This document shows, piece after piece, positions 17,105 to 25,402 of a stretch of 64,000 nucleotides of DNA; within the stretch, counting starts at the first letter, position 1; every line of letters starts with the position of its first letter. The notes under the pieces were generated by a model. That model ran no database searches and was not told the DNA's origin. It saw only the letters and a program-made list of their open reading frames with translations. Source of the stretch: Limosilactobacillus pontis. Lineage in GTDB: Bacteria; Bacillota; Bacilli; Lactobacillales; Lactobacillaceae. The translations under genes were made by a program, and so were the position numbers. The stretch covers positions 248,001 through 312,000 of the forward strand of contig NZ_PNFV01000001.1 of assembly GCF_002940945.1 (NCBI RefSeq), in the 5' to 3' direction.

Positions 17105-17497
17105 CTAATGTTCATGCTGAGAAGCCCCGGTTGAGGCATCAGCCTGGTTATCGGCGTGGTCATCCTGGTCACTGGCTAGTCCAGCAACGTCTGGTGCTTC
17201 ATCCCCATCCTCATGCTGGAAATGAAAGACCAGACCGGCGTCGTTGGCGTCTACAGTCGTAATCAGGCGAGTGAAGAACCACTCATCAACCTCGTTGACA
17301 TGGTAGTTGATCCCGTCCTTAACCACCTCTAACACGGGGTCGATCGGGTGGTTGTCTTTGGCAAAGGCTTGGGAAAAGCCATGGTGAACCTCGGTGCGCC
17401 CGTAGACCTTGCCGTAGAACTTAATCCCATCGCCTGGCTTTAGGTCCATCTCATCCTTAAACCACTGATTAGCGGCATCGGTAATAATTAACTTCAT
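17105..17497 (-). CDS. HesB/YneR-like protein with acidic histidine-rich tail
   Basis: A 130-residue protein. Residues 1-95 match the HesB-like (YneR/YadR) fold with the motif MKLIITDAANQWFKDEM at the start and a GDGIKFYGKVYG strand. It has no cysteines, so the iron-sulfur scaffold role of true IscA proteins is not expected. Residues 95-130 are a low-complexity tail rich in Asp, His, Ala and Gln ending in HEH, possibly metal-interacting. The gene stands alone, convergent with yfhO and separated from greA by a structured spacer. Confidence 0.8.
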   Translation of the reverse strand: MKLIITDAANQWFKDEMDLKPGDGIKFYGKVYGRTEVHHGFSQAFAKDNHPIDPVLEVVKDGINYHVNEVDEWFFTRLITTVDANDAGLVFHFQHEDGDEAPDVAGLASDQDDHADNQADASTGASQHEH

Positions 17498-17651
17498 GCT
17501 TAAATCCCCTTTACTCGTTTCACTAGTCTAATGATAGCACTTTCATGATTTTAACTGTACCATCTGAGCACCAAAATACCAAGGATTCTGCCTATAAGAA
17601 TGGCCTGTAACATAAGTATTGTTTCTTTGATTAAGCACGAACAGTGTAGTA

Positions 17652-17741
17652 CACAAATAGGCCTCCAGTGCCCAGCAAAGCTGAACAGTGGAAGCCTATT
17701 TGTGCTTAGGGGACGTGATAAATGACTTCTGTCACGGTCCC
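17652..17741. repeat. Two-hairpin element between greA and the HesB-like gene
   Basis: The first hairpin spans 17652-17704: CACAAATAGGC pairs with GCCTATTTGTG, and the stem continues inward through TCCA/TGGA to CAGC/GCTG around an AAA loop, giving an almost continuous 25-bp arm. The second spans 17709-17741: GGGAC plus GTGA pairs with TCAC plus GTCCC with a 13-base loop. No T-tract follows on either strand. The element is downstream of greA. It looks like a dispersed intergenic palindrome or structured 3' RNA. Confidence 0.5.
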
Positions 17742-17749
17742 TCATAAAA

Positions 17750-18226
17750 TTACTTGACGTCTAAGATCTTAACCTTCATTGTTCCGTTTGGAATATCGAT
17801 GGTTACTTCTTCACCAATCTTATGACCAAGCAGCCCCTTGGCCATCGGTGATTCGTTAGAGATCTTGCCGTTGATCGGGTCAGATTCGGATTCACCAACG
17901 ATCGAGTAGGTCTCGGGATCTTCGTCCGGCAGCTCTTTGATCGTGACTTCCCGACCCATGGAAACCTCATCCTTGGCTACGTCCTCGTTATCAATGATAA
18001 CGGCGTATTGGAGCATGTTCTCGATCTGGGCAATCTTACCCTCAACCATTGCTTGTTCATCCTTGGCAGACTCGTACTCTGAATTTTCGGAAAGGTCACC
18101 ATAGCTCCGGGCGATCTTGATTCGCTTGATAACTTCTGGACGGCGCTTCATCTTGTAGTCTTCCAGTTCCGCCTCCAGCTTTTGTTTTCCTTCAAGGGTC
18201 ATTGGAAATTCTTTTTCTTCAGCCAT
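17750..18226 (-). CDS. greA: Transcription elongation factor GreA
   Basis: Rescues backtracked RNA polymerase by stimulating transcript cleavage. The protein is 158 residues with an N-terminal coiled coil carrying the acidic tip (residues about 40-50, [18 protein letters not shown]) and a C-terminal FKBP-like domain. It is full length and highly conserved. It follows udk by about 65 bases; the udk-greA order is common in lactobacilli. The transcript probably ends within the hairpin element downstream. Confidence 0.97.
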   Translation of the reverse strand: MAEEKEFPMTLEGKQKLEAELEDYKMKRRPEVIKRIKIARSYGDLSENSEYESAKDEQAMVEGKIAQIENMLQYAVIIDNEDVAKDEVSMGREVTIKELPDEDPETYSIVGESESDPINGKISNESPMAKGLLGHKIGEEVTIDIPNGTMKVKILDVK

Positions 18227-18292
18227 CTAAAAATTCACTCCTCATAATTTATACAGTGGCTACATTACCATTCTGCTGTTGATTTGTAAACT

Positions 18293-18946
18293 CTATTGTA
18301 GGGTGTGGCCCCGCTTGACCAGAATATCACGGACCTTGGTCGTCAAAATATCAATGGCCACCCGGTTTTCGCCCCCTTCGGGCACAATGATATCCGCGTA
18401 GCGCTTCGTCGGTTCCACAAACTGATGGTACATCGGCTTGACCGTGGCCAGGTACTGGTTGATCACAGAATCCAGGGTCCGGCCTCGTTCAGCCATATCC
18501 CGTTTGATCCGGCGAATAATTCGGATATCATCATCAGTGTCAACATAGACCTTGATATCCATTAACTTCCGCAGGCGCTCGTCATCCAGGATCAAGATCC
18601 CCTCTAAGATGATGACGTCCTGAGGCTCGACATGGATGGTCTCAGCAGACCGAGTGTACTGGGTGTAATCATACACTGGCATCTCAATCGCCTTGTTATT
18701 GCGCAGATCGGCCAGCTGTTTGATCAACAGGTCGGTATCAAAGGCCAAGGGATGGTCATAGTTGACTGCCTTCCGTTCAGCCATCGTCATATCAGCCTGG
18801 TCATTGTAGTAAGTATCCTGGGTAATAATTTGGATGGCCTGCCCATGCAATTGATTATAGATTGCCTTGCTGACCGTGGTTTTTCCACTCCCGGACCCAC
18901 CGGTAACACCGATGATAATAGGCCGCCGCTGTTCTTTTGTACTCAT
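18293..18946 (-). CDS. udk: Uridine kinase
   Basis: Phosphorylates uridine and cytidine to UMP and CMP in pyrimidine salvage. The protein is 217 residues with Walker A GGSGSGKT at residues 16-23, the DTYYNDQ substrate motif and the [12 protein letters not shown] segment. It is full length. It lies between the MltG-like gene and greA, the usual Firmicute arrangement. Confidence 0.96.
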   Translation of the reverse strand: MSTKEQRRPIIIGVTGGSGSGKTTVSKAIYNQLHGQAIQIITQDTYYNDQADMTMAERKAVNYDHPLAFDTDLLIKQLADLRNNKAIEMPVYDYTQYTRSAETIHVEPQDVIILEGILILDDERLRKLMDIKVYVDTDDDIRIIRRIKRDMAERGRTLDSVINQYLATVKPMYHQFVEPTKRYADIIVPEGGENRVAIDILTTKVRDILVKRGHTLQ

Positions 18947-19018
18947 TCTCTGTTTACTGCTCCTCTAATAAAATTAATCTCAAATAGTATATAGCACTCT
19001 GCCGGTCACGGCAATCCC

Positions 19019-19369
19019 CTAACGCTTTTTTGCAGCACGATTCTGCTGAAGAGTGGCCGTCATCTCGGGGACAGTAGACGCCCGCGTCAGACGAAACTTA
19101 CCAGCCTTCACCCCATGGGTCTTATGGGTCTGCAGATAGTAATCAAAAACAAACCGGCTACGAACCAAGCCGTGTTCCTTCAAGATTGCCGCTACCCGGT
19201 GGTCAGTCGCCCCGGCCGGAATCACTACCGTCACCCGCCGGTGGTCACCCTCATCCACGGCTTGCAGTGCGTAGTTGAAGTATTGGTGAATAGCCAGACC
19301 AGCAAGGACCAAAACCACGATTAAGCCGAGAACCAGGCGGTTTTGCCGCTTCAATCGATCATCATTCAA
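19019..19369 (-). CDS. Truncated MltG-like protein lacking the transglycosylase domain
   Basis: A 116-residue protein with a basic N-terminus, one membrane helix at about residues 12-28, and an extracellular domain resembling the N-terminal LysM-like part of MltG/YceG (pattern VTVVIPAGATDHRVAAILKE then GKFRLTRASTVPEMTATLQ). Full-length MltG is about 350-380 residues and carries its catalytic glutamate in a C-terminal domain that is wholly absent here. The gene sits in the pheT-mltG-udk-greA position used by other lactobacilli. It ends in a clean stop, with only about 70 bases to udk, so there is no sign of a decaying remainder downstream. Confidence 0.7.
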   Translation of the reverse strand: MNDDRLKRQNRLVLGLIVVLVLAGLAIHQYFNYALQAVDEGDHRRVTVVIPAGATDHRVAAILKEHGLVRSRFVFDYYLQTHKTHGVKAGKFRLTRASTVPEMTATLQQNRAAKKR

Positions 19370-19388
19370 TTCTTTGCCTTCTTAAAAT

Positions 19389-19434
19389 ACAAATAATGTG
19401 GGACCAACGCATCGCGGAGTCTCACATTATTGTT
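19389..19434 (-). terminator. Intrinsic terminator of pheST
   Basis: AATAATGTGAGAC pairs with GTCCCACATTATT on the minus strand (one mismatch) with a T-rich sequence after it, just beyond the pheT stop. Confidence 0.78.
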
Positions 19435-19438
19435 AGCC

Positions 19439-21856
19439 TTAACGAATTTCCGCTGCCAGAGTGTCCTTAAGCGCCGTAGTAACCTTCTCAAAGGCCGCGT
19501 TGACCTGGTCCTCGGTTAAGGTGTCGTGGTCATCCTGATAGGTCAGTGTGTAGGCCAGGGACTTCTTACCCTTTGGCAGATGCAGGCCGCTATAAACGTC
19601 AAAGAGATGAACACTCTTCAGGAAGGCACCACCCCGTTTATTGATGATGTCCATAACCATTGCATTAGTAATGTCGTCATCAACCAAGAGGGCAATGTCC
19701 CGAGTGATTGATGGATACTTGCTGACTGGGTGGTACTCGTTATCAACCTTTGGTGCCGCAATTAAGGTTTCAAGGTTCAGCTCAAAGACGTAGGTTTCTG
19801 GAATCTTATAAGCCTTAGCGGTGCTTGGGTGAACCTGGCCGAGGAACCCGATCAGCTGACCATCCAGCAAGATGTTAGCCGTCCGGCCGGGATGCATTTC
19901 GGCCCGGGACTGGTCAGCCATGTAGGTCACCTTTCCAGCGAGGCCCATGTTGTGGAGATAGCGCTCAATAATTCCCTTGACCTGGAAGAAGTCCACCGGC
20001 CGATCCTTATGGTGCCAGTCATTAGCCAGCAGCTGACCAGTGATTGCTCCCGCGAGGTGTTCCTGTTCCTCGGGACGCTCACCACCCTTTGGCAGGAAGA
20101 CCCGCCCCTCTTCATAGAGAGCCACGTTATTGACGTTGCGGGAAACGTTGTAGGCAATATCAATCAGAAGGCCACTGATGATACTCATCCGGGTAGCCAC
20201 GTGATCAGAACTCATTGGGAAGTCCAGCTTCATCGGTTCAGCAACCGGATCGATCTGGAACTGCTTGGCTTTGTCAACCGTGGTCAGAGAGTAGCTAATT
20301 GCCTGGGTCAGCCCCATCCCCTCGAGGTCGTGGCGGCTAGCACGGATAAAGCGTTGCCGCTCGGTCAGGCCGCCCCGGTTCCGGGTCATCACCGGCAGAG
20401 TTGACGGTAAGTTGTCATAACCGTAGATCCGGGCAATCTCTTCGTAGAGATCTGCGGCCACGAAAATATCCCAACGCCGGGCCGGAACTGTGACTTCGAC
20501 TTGATCGTCATCCTTGACGTCAGCGGTAAAGTGCAGCCGAGTGAAGACGTCTTCAACGTCTGCCATCGTTAAAGCGGTGCCTAGCACATGGTTAACCTTA
20601 GACAGTGAAAGAGTGATCTGCTTGTCAACGGCTGGTTTTTCACTACCAGTAACGATCCCCTTTGTTACCTGGCCACCCGCCAGTTCCTTGATCAGTTCAG
20701 CGGCTTCGTTCAGGGCTGTTTCAACCGTGGCCGGGTTGATCCCCCGCTCAAAGCGCATTGAGGACTCGCTATGCAGGTCCAGACGCCGGGCCTGTTTCCG
20801 CACCATAACTGGGTCGAAGATAGCGGCTTCTAGGGCCACCGTGGTCGTCTGGTCGCTGACGGCAGTTCCCTCACCACCCATTGTTCCAGCCAGAGCAACC
20901 GGGTGATCGTCAACCGTAACCATGATGTCATTAGCCTTGAGGGTCTGTTCGTCCCCGTCCAGGGTCGTGAACTTCTCACCTTCACTGGCGTGGCGAACCC
21001 CAAAGTTGTGCCCCGGCAGGCGGTCATAGTCGTAACTGTGGAGGGGCTGACCGTACTTCAACAGAACATAGTTGGTAACGTCAACCACGTTGTTGATTGG
21101 CCGGATTCCGGCGTTCCAGAGGCGAATCTGCATCCAAAGCGGACTGTCAGCAATCTTAACCCCCTTAATTACCCGCAGCTTGTAGGTTGGAGCAATGTGC
21201 TGATCGTCAACCTCGGCACTCACCAGATCGCTGGTTGCCTGGTCGCCATTTTCCTCAACCGGCAGCTCCTTGAAGTGCGGCTGCAGCTTATAGAAGGCAG
21301 CAATATCGTTGACGTTGCCATACATACTCAACATATCCCCACGGTTAGGAGTGACATCTGTGTCGATGATTGTATCGTCCATTCCTAGATAGCCGAAGAC
21401 TGGGTCACCCTCCTTGGCGTCATCCGGCAGGAAGTAAAGACCGGCTGCGTAGTCCTTTGGAGCAATCTTATCGCTAAAGCCGATCTCTTGAAGGGCGCAG
21501 AGCATCCCATTAGATTCAACCCCACGAATCTTGCCACGCTTGATCTTGACATTGTCAGCAATCCGGGCACCATTCAAGGCCACAATGACCTTCTTGCCAG
21601 TCTGAACGTTTGGCGCCCCACAGACAACTTGAATCGGCTTTTCAGCGCCGACGTCAACCTGGCAGATGTGCAGGTGATCGGAGTTCGGGTGATCTTCCAT
21701 GGTCACTACCTTACCGACCACGATCTTCTTTAACCCGTCGTCTAGTTGGTAAACGTCGTTGATATCAACTGACGTCCGGGCAATTTTTTCCGCAAGCTCG
21801 CGTGGCGCAACGTCCAGGTCGAGATATTCCTTTAACCATTGGTATGATACTTTCAT
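19439..21856 (-). CDS. pheT: Phenylalanyl-tRNA synthetase beta subunit
   Basis: Large subunit of the heterotetrameric Phe-tRNA synthetase, 805 residues and full length. Domains in order: N-terminal tRNA-binding OB-fold (about 40-150), B3/B4 editing domain (about 210-380), B5 DNA-binding-like domain, catalytic-like core, and C-terminal FDX-ACB anticodon-binding domain (about 710-805). It starts 6 bases after pheS, so the pair is translated from one mRNA under the T-box at 22927-23160. Confidence 0.97.
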   Translation of the reverse strand: MKVSYQWLKEYLDLDVAPRELAEKIARTSVDINDVYQLDDGLKKIVVGKVVTMEDHPNSDHLHICQVDVGAEKPIQVVCGAPNVQTGKKVIVALNGARIADNVKIKRGKIRGVESNGMLCALQEIGFSDKIAPKDYAAGLYFLPDDAKEGDPVFGYLGMDDTIIDTDVTPNRGDMLSMYGNVNDIAAFYKLQPHFKELPVEENGDQATSDLVSAEVDDQHIAPTYKLRVIKGVKIADSPLWMQIRLWNAGIRPINNVVDVTNYVLLKYGQPLHSYDYDRLPGHNFGVRHASEGEKFTTLDGDEQTLKANDIMVTVDDHPVALAGTMGGEGTAVSDQTTTVALEAAIFDPVMVRKQARRLDLHSESSMRFERGINPATVETALNEAAELIKELAGGQVTKGIVTGSEKPAVDKQITLSLSKVNHVLGTALTMADVEDVFTRLHFTADVKDDDQVEVTVPARRWDIFVAADLYEEIARIYGYDNLPSTLPVMTRNRGGLTERQRFIRASRHDLEGMGLTQAISYSLTTVDKAKQFQIDPVAEPMKLDFPMSSDHVATRMSIISGLLIDIAYNVSRNVNNVALYEEGRVFLPKGGERPEEQEHLAGAITGQLLANDWHHKDRPVDFFQVKGIIERYLHNMGLAGKVTYMADQSRAEMHPGRTANILLDGQLIGFLGQVHPSTAKAYKIPETYVFELNLETLIAAPKVDNEYHPVSKYPSITRDIALLVDDDITNAMVMDIINKRGGAFLKSVHLFDVYSGLHLPKGKKSLAYTLTYQDDHDTLTEDQVNAAFEKVTTALKDTLAAEIR

Positions 21857-21862
21857 CTTACA

Positions 21863-22909
21863 TTATCCTTTCTCGTCGAATTGATTTAAGAACCGGACAT
21901 CGTTTTGGTAGAAGTTCCGAATATCGTCGACCCCGTACTTCAGCATGGCGAACCGGTCAGGGCCCAGTCCAAAGGCGAAACCGCCATATTCCTCGGGATC
22001 AACGCCAGACATCTTGAGGACGTTAGGGTGGACCATTCCGGCACCGAGAACCTCAATCCAGCCGGTGTGCTTGCAGATGGCACAGCCCTTACCCATACAG
22101 TTGAAACAGGTAATATCGGCCTCAACAGATGGTTCAGTGAACGGGAAGTAGCTTGGCCGCAGTCGAACGTTCAGCTTGTCGCCAAACAGTGCCTGGGCAA
22201 CCGTTTCAAGAGTCCCCTTTAGATCGGCCATCGTGATGTGTTTACCGACAACCATCCCCTCAATCTGGTTGAACTGGTGGCTGTGAGTTGCGTCGTCAGT
22301 ATCGCGCCGGTAGACTTTCCCGGGAGAAATCATCTTCAATGGTCCCTGGCTGAAGTCGTGCTTCTCCAGCATCCGGGCCTGCATCGGTGAAGTCTGAGTC
22401 CGCATCAAGACGGACGGCGTGACATAGAAGGTATCCTGCATGTCACGGGCGGGGTGGTCTTTTGGCAGGTTCAGCTTCTCGAAGTTGTAGACTTCCTGTT
22501 CAACCTCGTCACCAACTGCGACCTCGTAACCCATGGAGACGAAGAGATCCACCACTTGGTCGATGATCTGCTGGATGACGTGGGGCTGACCCTGCGCCAC
22601 TGGGCTACCGGGCAGGGTAACATCGACTGTCTCAGCTGCCAGTTCTGCGTTCAGCGCGGCCTGTTCCAAGGCAGCCCGCTTTTCTTCGATAGCCGCCGTC
22701 AAGTCATCACGAACCTTGTTGGCAAATTGACCAACCTTAGGCCGTTCCTCGACACTGATGTCCTTCATTCCCCGTAAAACACTGGTGATGGGACCCTTCT
22801 TCCCTAGCATTTTGACCCGGATCTCATTGATTTTCTTGAGGTCTTGTGAGTTTTCAATCTCTTGTAATCCTTGCTGGCGCAGGTCAGCAAGCTTCTCTTT
22901 TAATCCCAT
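21863..22909 (-). CDS. pheS: Phenylalanyl-tRNA synthetase alpha subunit
   Basis: Catalytic subunit of the Phe-tRNA synthetase, 348 residues. It has an N-terminal coiled coil that binds tRNA (residues about 1-90) and a class II catalytic core with motif 2 ([21 protein letters not shown] region) and motif 3 ([14 protein letters not shown]). AAAGGAG lies 8 bases before the ATG at 22909, so that start is chosen over the longer frame to 22930. Expression is under T-box control. The zinc-like [17 protein letters not shown] cluster present in many Gram-positive PheS proteins is also seen. Confidence 0.97.
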   Translation of the reverse strand: MGLKEKLADLRQQGLQEIENSQDLKKINEIRVKMLGKKGPITSVLRGMKDISVEERPKVGQFANKVRDDLTAAIEEKRAALEQAALNAELAAETVDVTLPGSPVAQGQPHVIQQIIDQVVDLFVSMGYEVAVGDEVEQEVYNFEKLNLPKDHPARDMQDTFYVTPSVLMRTQTSPMQARMLEKHDFSQGPLKMISPGKVYRRDTDDATHSHQFNQIEGMVVGKHITMADLKGTLETVAQALFGDKLNVRLRPSYFPFTEPSVEADITCFNCMGKGCAICKHTGWIEVLGAGMVHPNVLKMSGVDPEEYGGFAFGLGPDRFAMLKYGVDDIRNFYQNDVRFLNQFDEKG

Positions 22910-22926
22910 GCTTTCAACTCCTTTGT

Positions 22927-23160
22927 TCAAATAAAAAAAGCCTCATCCCATTAGGGACGAAGCTTCGCGGTACCACCCTAGTTTACGGGCACTTACCCAT
23001 ACACTTAAGTTGATCAATAACGGTGATCGACCGGAATACCATTACATATCGGCTCGGGAAGTGAAATTCACTGGATCAGGCTGACCACCGCTTGCAGAAT
23101 CCTGGTGGCTCTCTGGCAACCCTTGCCGGTTACTAATTTCCGTCATCGCTTTTTATTATA
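22927..23160 (-). promoter_or_regulatory. T-box leader of pheST
   Basis: The conserved T-box sequence TGGTACCGCG occurs at 22966-22975 on the minus strand, followed by a terminator hairpin (GTCCC/GGGA arms and a T7 tract, about 22933-22965). Upstream is a long stem I with a TTC triplet near 23063 as candidate Phe specifier codon (another TTC is at 23058). Uncharged tRNA-Phe would stabilise the antiterminator and switch the operon on. Confidence 0.9.
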
Positions 23161-23166
23161 TTAATC

Positions 23167-23195
23167 ATTCTAATGACTCGTCTGGAATTGGTCAA
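23167..23195 (-). promoter_or_regulatory. Promoter of the pheST T-box
   Basis: On the minus strand TTGACC (23190-23195), 17 bases, then TAGAAT (23167-23172), just upstream of the T-box leader. A TATAAT at 23155-23160 is a second possible -10. Confidence 0.55.
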
Positions 23196-23202
23196 GCCCC
23201 AA

Positions 23203-23541
23203 TTAGCACCACTTGTCGCTCCATCTATGAACTGCATTCATCACTGGTGCTAATTCGCGGCCCCGTGTTGTCAATGAATAATCAACTCGACTGGTTCCCG
23301 GATAGGTGTTCCGCACGATGATCTGGTCATCCTCCAGTTCCTTTAAACGTTCACAAAGAACCCGGTCACTGCACTTGCTGACGCTGTTGGCAATGTCCTT
23401 GAATCGTAAAGTGTCTCTTTCCAGTAAGACTTCGATAATTAAGCCGTTCCACTTTTTACCTAGCATCATGAAGGTTTGCGTGAACTTAGGACATAATTGA
23501 CAACCACCATCCGCAACCGGTGTACTAGCTTCGTGTTGCAT
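23203..23541 (-). CDS. HxlR-family transcriptional regulator
   Basis: A 112-residue winged-helix regulator of the HxlR type with the usual N-terminal CxxC-like CQLCPKF and GKKWNGLIIEVLL segments, then the recognition helix LRFKDIANSV and the SDRVLCERLKELEDD pattern. A GGAAGGAG site lies 7 bases before the ATG at 23541, which is therefore preferred. Such regulators often respond to electrophiles, quinones or thiol stress; no target can be named. It lies 14 bases after the HD-domain gene, suggesting one operon. Confidence 0.88.
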   Translation of the reverse strand: MQHEASTPVADGGCQLCPKFTQTFMMLGKKWNGLIIEVLLERDTLRFKDIANSVSKCSDRVLCERLKELEDDQIIVRNTYPGTSRVDYSLTTRGRELAPVMNAVHRWSDKWC

Positions 23542-23555
23542 ATGATGTCTCCTTC

Positions 23556-24062
23556 CTACCAAATTGTCCGCATCCGGCGCTTCTTAATCCGGCGACGAAG
23601 CTTGGCCCGCAACGGACTAAAGAATTCGTGCTCTGCTTCAAAATCATCAACCAATGAAACAATTAGACTTTCTGGGTACCGAGGCACAGCGAGTGTTGCT
23701 CCAAACATGTGCTTTAAGATAATATCCTTCTCCACCTTGTTTAGCGGCGTAATCTTCTCCGCGTTCCGCAATGCAACCCGTGGATGAATAAAGGCATGGG
23801 TCCCCAGGTCAAACTTTGTCGTCCGCCAATCATAGTAGAACAAATCGTGGAGCAAGCCGGCCCGGGCAACACTCCGGTAATCAAAATGGAGTCGTTTGGC
23901 AATCTTATAGCTATCGTAAGAAACTGCAATTGAATGCTGCAAACGATTCGAATGGTGGTGCTGGGTATAATTAGCCAGCTTTTTGACAGCGGGCTGGGCC
24001 AGCAGGTCAGAAATAATTGAGACGTATTCTTGATCATTGCGCCACTCATTCTTTGATTTCAT
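23556..24062 (-). CDS. HD-domain hydrolase
   Basis: A 168-residue HD-superfamily phosphohydrolase. The metal-binding residues H43 and H72-D73 (LHDLFYYD) are visible, with a further histidine and aspartate later in HPRVALRNAEKITPLNKVEKDII. Substrate cannot be read from sequence; family members cleave nucleotides or signalling nucleotides. It shares an operon with the HxlR regulator, which may control it. ATG at 24062 follows AAAAGGGG. Confidence 0.85.
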   Translation of the reverse strand: MKSKNEWRNDQEYVSIISDLLAQPAVKKLANYTQHHHSNRLQHSIAVSYDSYKIAKRLHFDYRSVARAGLLHDLFYYDWRTTKFDLGTHAFIHPRVALRNAEKITPLNKVEKDIILKHMFGATLAVPRYPESLIVSLVDDFEAEHEFFSPLRAKLRRRIKKRRMRTIW

Positions 24063-24149
24063 GTAATACCCCTTTTCTATTGGTTACCATCATCATACAT
24101 GATGGCCGGCCAAAAATAAATCATTTTGTCTTATCAAAAGTAAGCAAAT

Positions 24150-24917
24150 TTACTGGTTCAGCTGGAACATCAGGATTCCCGCTGAGATCGCCACGTTTAG
24201 CGATTCTGCCTCTCCGCGCATTGGGATGTAAAGGTTATCGCTAGTGGCGTTAAGCAATGCCGAACTCATCCCCTGACCCTCGTTACCCATAATCAGGGCA
24301 AAGGTCTTGCCGGGGTGAACATCCCGGAAATTTTTAGCCTGGGGATTCAGCTGGGTACCGTACACCGGCGCCCCGTTTGCCTTAAAATCAGCAATCCATT
24401 TTTCAAGATCACCTTCAAATAGCTGGAGGTGAAATTGGCTTCCCTGCATGGAGCGAACGACCTTGGGGCCGAACAGGTCGGCAGAACGATGCCCAACGAC
24501 GACGCCAGTGAAGCCTGCAGCGTCCGCCGTTCGGACCATGGTTCCTACGTTGCCCGGATCCTGAACCCGGTCTAGAAATAACCAAGCTCCGGTCAGTGGC
24601 TGCGTGGGAACCCGGTGGGCATCCGGCAGGTCAACAACGGCTGCAATCCCTTGTGGTGTGACCGTGTCGGTAATGTGCTTCATGATCTCCATGGTCACGG
24701 TGTAGACCGTATCCGCATGTTCAAACAGGTCACGATGCGCAGCCAGTTGATCGGCTGTCCCGATCAACTGATGGATTGCCACCCCAGCTTGAATTGCCTC
24801 ATTGACTAGGTGCCAGCCGTCCAACAAATAGCAACCGGTCTGCCTGCGGAATTTCTTGGTGGAAAGCTTTTTCCAATCCTTAACGTGCTGATTGTGAATC
24901 GATGTTAATTCTTCCAT
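24150..24917 (-). CDS. TrmH/SpoU-family RNA methyltransferase
   Basis: A 255-residue SPOUT methyltransferase with an N-terminal L30e-like RNA-binding domain (about 1-90) and a trefoil-knot SAM domain. Knot motifs: RVQDPGNVGTMVRTADAAG, NEGQGM and the C-terminal SLNVAISAGIL. It resembles YsgA-type 2'-O-ribose methyltransferases. It is divergent from acylphosphatase and yidC, the usual lactobacillus arrangement. Confidence 0.93.
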   Translation of the reverse strand: MEELTSIHNQHVKDWKKLSTKKFRRQTGCYLLDGWHLVNEAIQAGVAIHQLIGTADQLAAHRDLFEHADTVYTVTMEIMKHITDTVTPQGIAAVVDLPDAHRVPTQPLTGAWLFLDRVQDPGNVGTMVRTADAAGFTGVVVGHRSADLFGPKVVRSMQGSQFHLQLFEGDLEKWIADFKANGAPVYGTQLNPQAKNFRDVHPGKTFALIMGNEGQGMSSALLNATSDNLYIPMRGEAESLNVAISAGILMFQLNQ

Positions 24918-25024
24918 AAGTTAAACTACCCTTCCTCTTACAACAATTATACCATGTTATGGGTGTACAATATTCTTAACTAATCGGCGGCTTTTATAAT
25001 TTTTCATTAAGGGAGGTGACCACG

Positions 25025-25301
25025 ATGATCAACGTTCAGCTCACCATCAGCGGTCAAGTCCAGGGGGGTCGGCTTTCGCTGGGGCACCCTCCAACTGGCC
25101 CAGCAACTGGGTATCACCGGCTTTGTGCGCAACCAGACCGACGGAACAGTCTACGTCGAAGCTCAGGGACCAGCTAAAACAGTAGCAGCCTTCATTCGGG
25201 CACTAGCAGCCGGTCCTACTCCTTACGCCGTTGTTGATCAAATCAAGCAGGTCTCCGGTTCTCTCACCAACTACAGCAATCAGTTCACCGTCCGCCGCTA
25301 A
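25025..25301 (+). pseudogene. acyP: Acylphosphatase, frameshifted by one base in a G run
   Basis: The frame from ATG at 25025 starts as acylphosphatase (INVQLTISGQVQG) but a run of six G at 25063-25068 shifts the reading frame where the family needs GVGFRW. Removing one G restores the catalytic arginine loop (GVGFRWGTLQLAQQLGITG), the catalytic Asn in NQTDGTVYVEAQG, and a normal end at TAA 25301, giving 91 residues. Total length of 277 bases is one more than a multiple of three. So it is either a real pseudogene, a phase-variable locus, or a sequencing error in a homopolymer. Confidence 0.9.
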
Positions 25302-25402
25302 TTATCGGTAGGTGGTGGCTTTTCGACTCGGTTTAGAGTAAGATATGTACTGTTTATCCATATTAACCGAATTAAAAATTAACACAAGGAGAATTATACT
25401 GT

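Noticed and set aside
17551..17745. 64-codon frame across the greA downstream hairpins
   Set aside because: It runs through the palindromic element, has no ribosome site and no plausible protein pattern.
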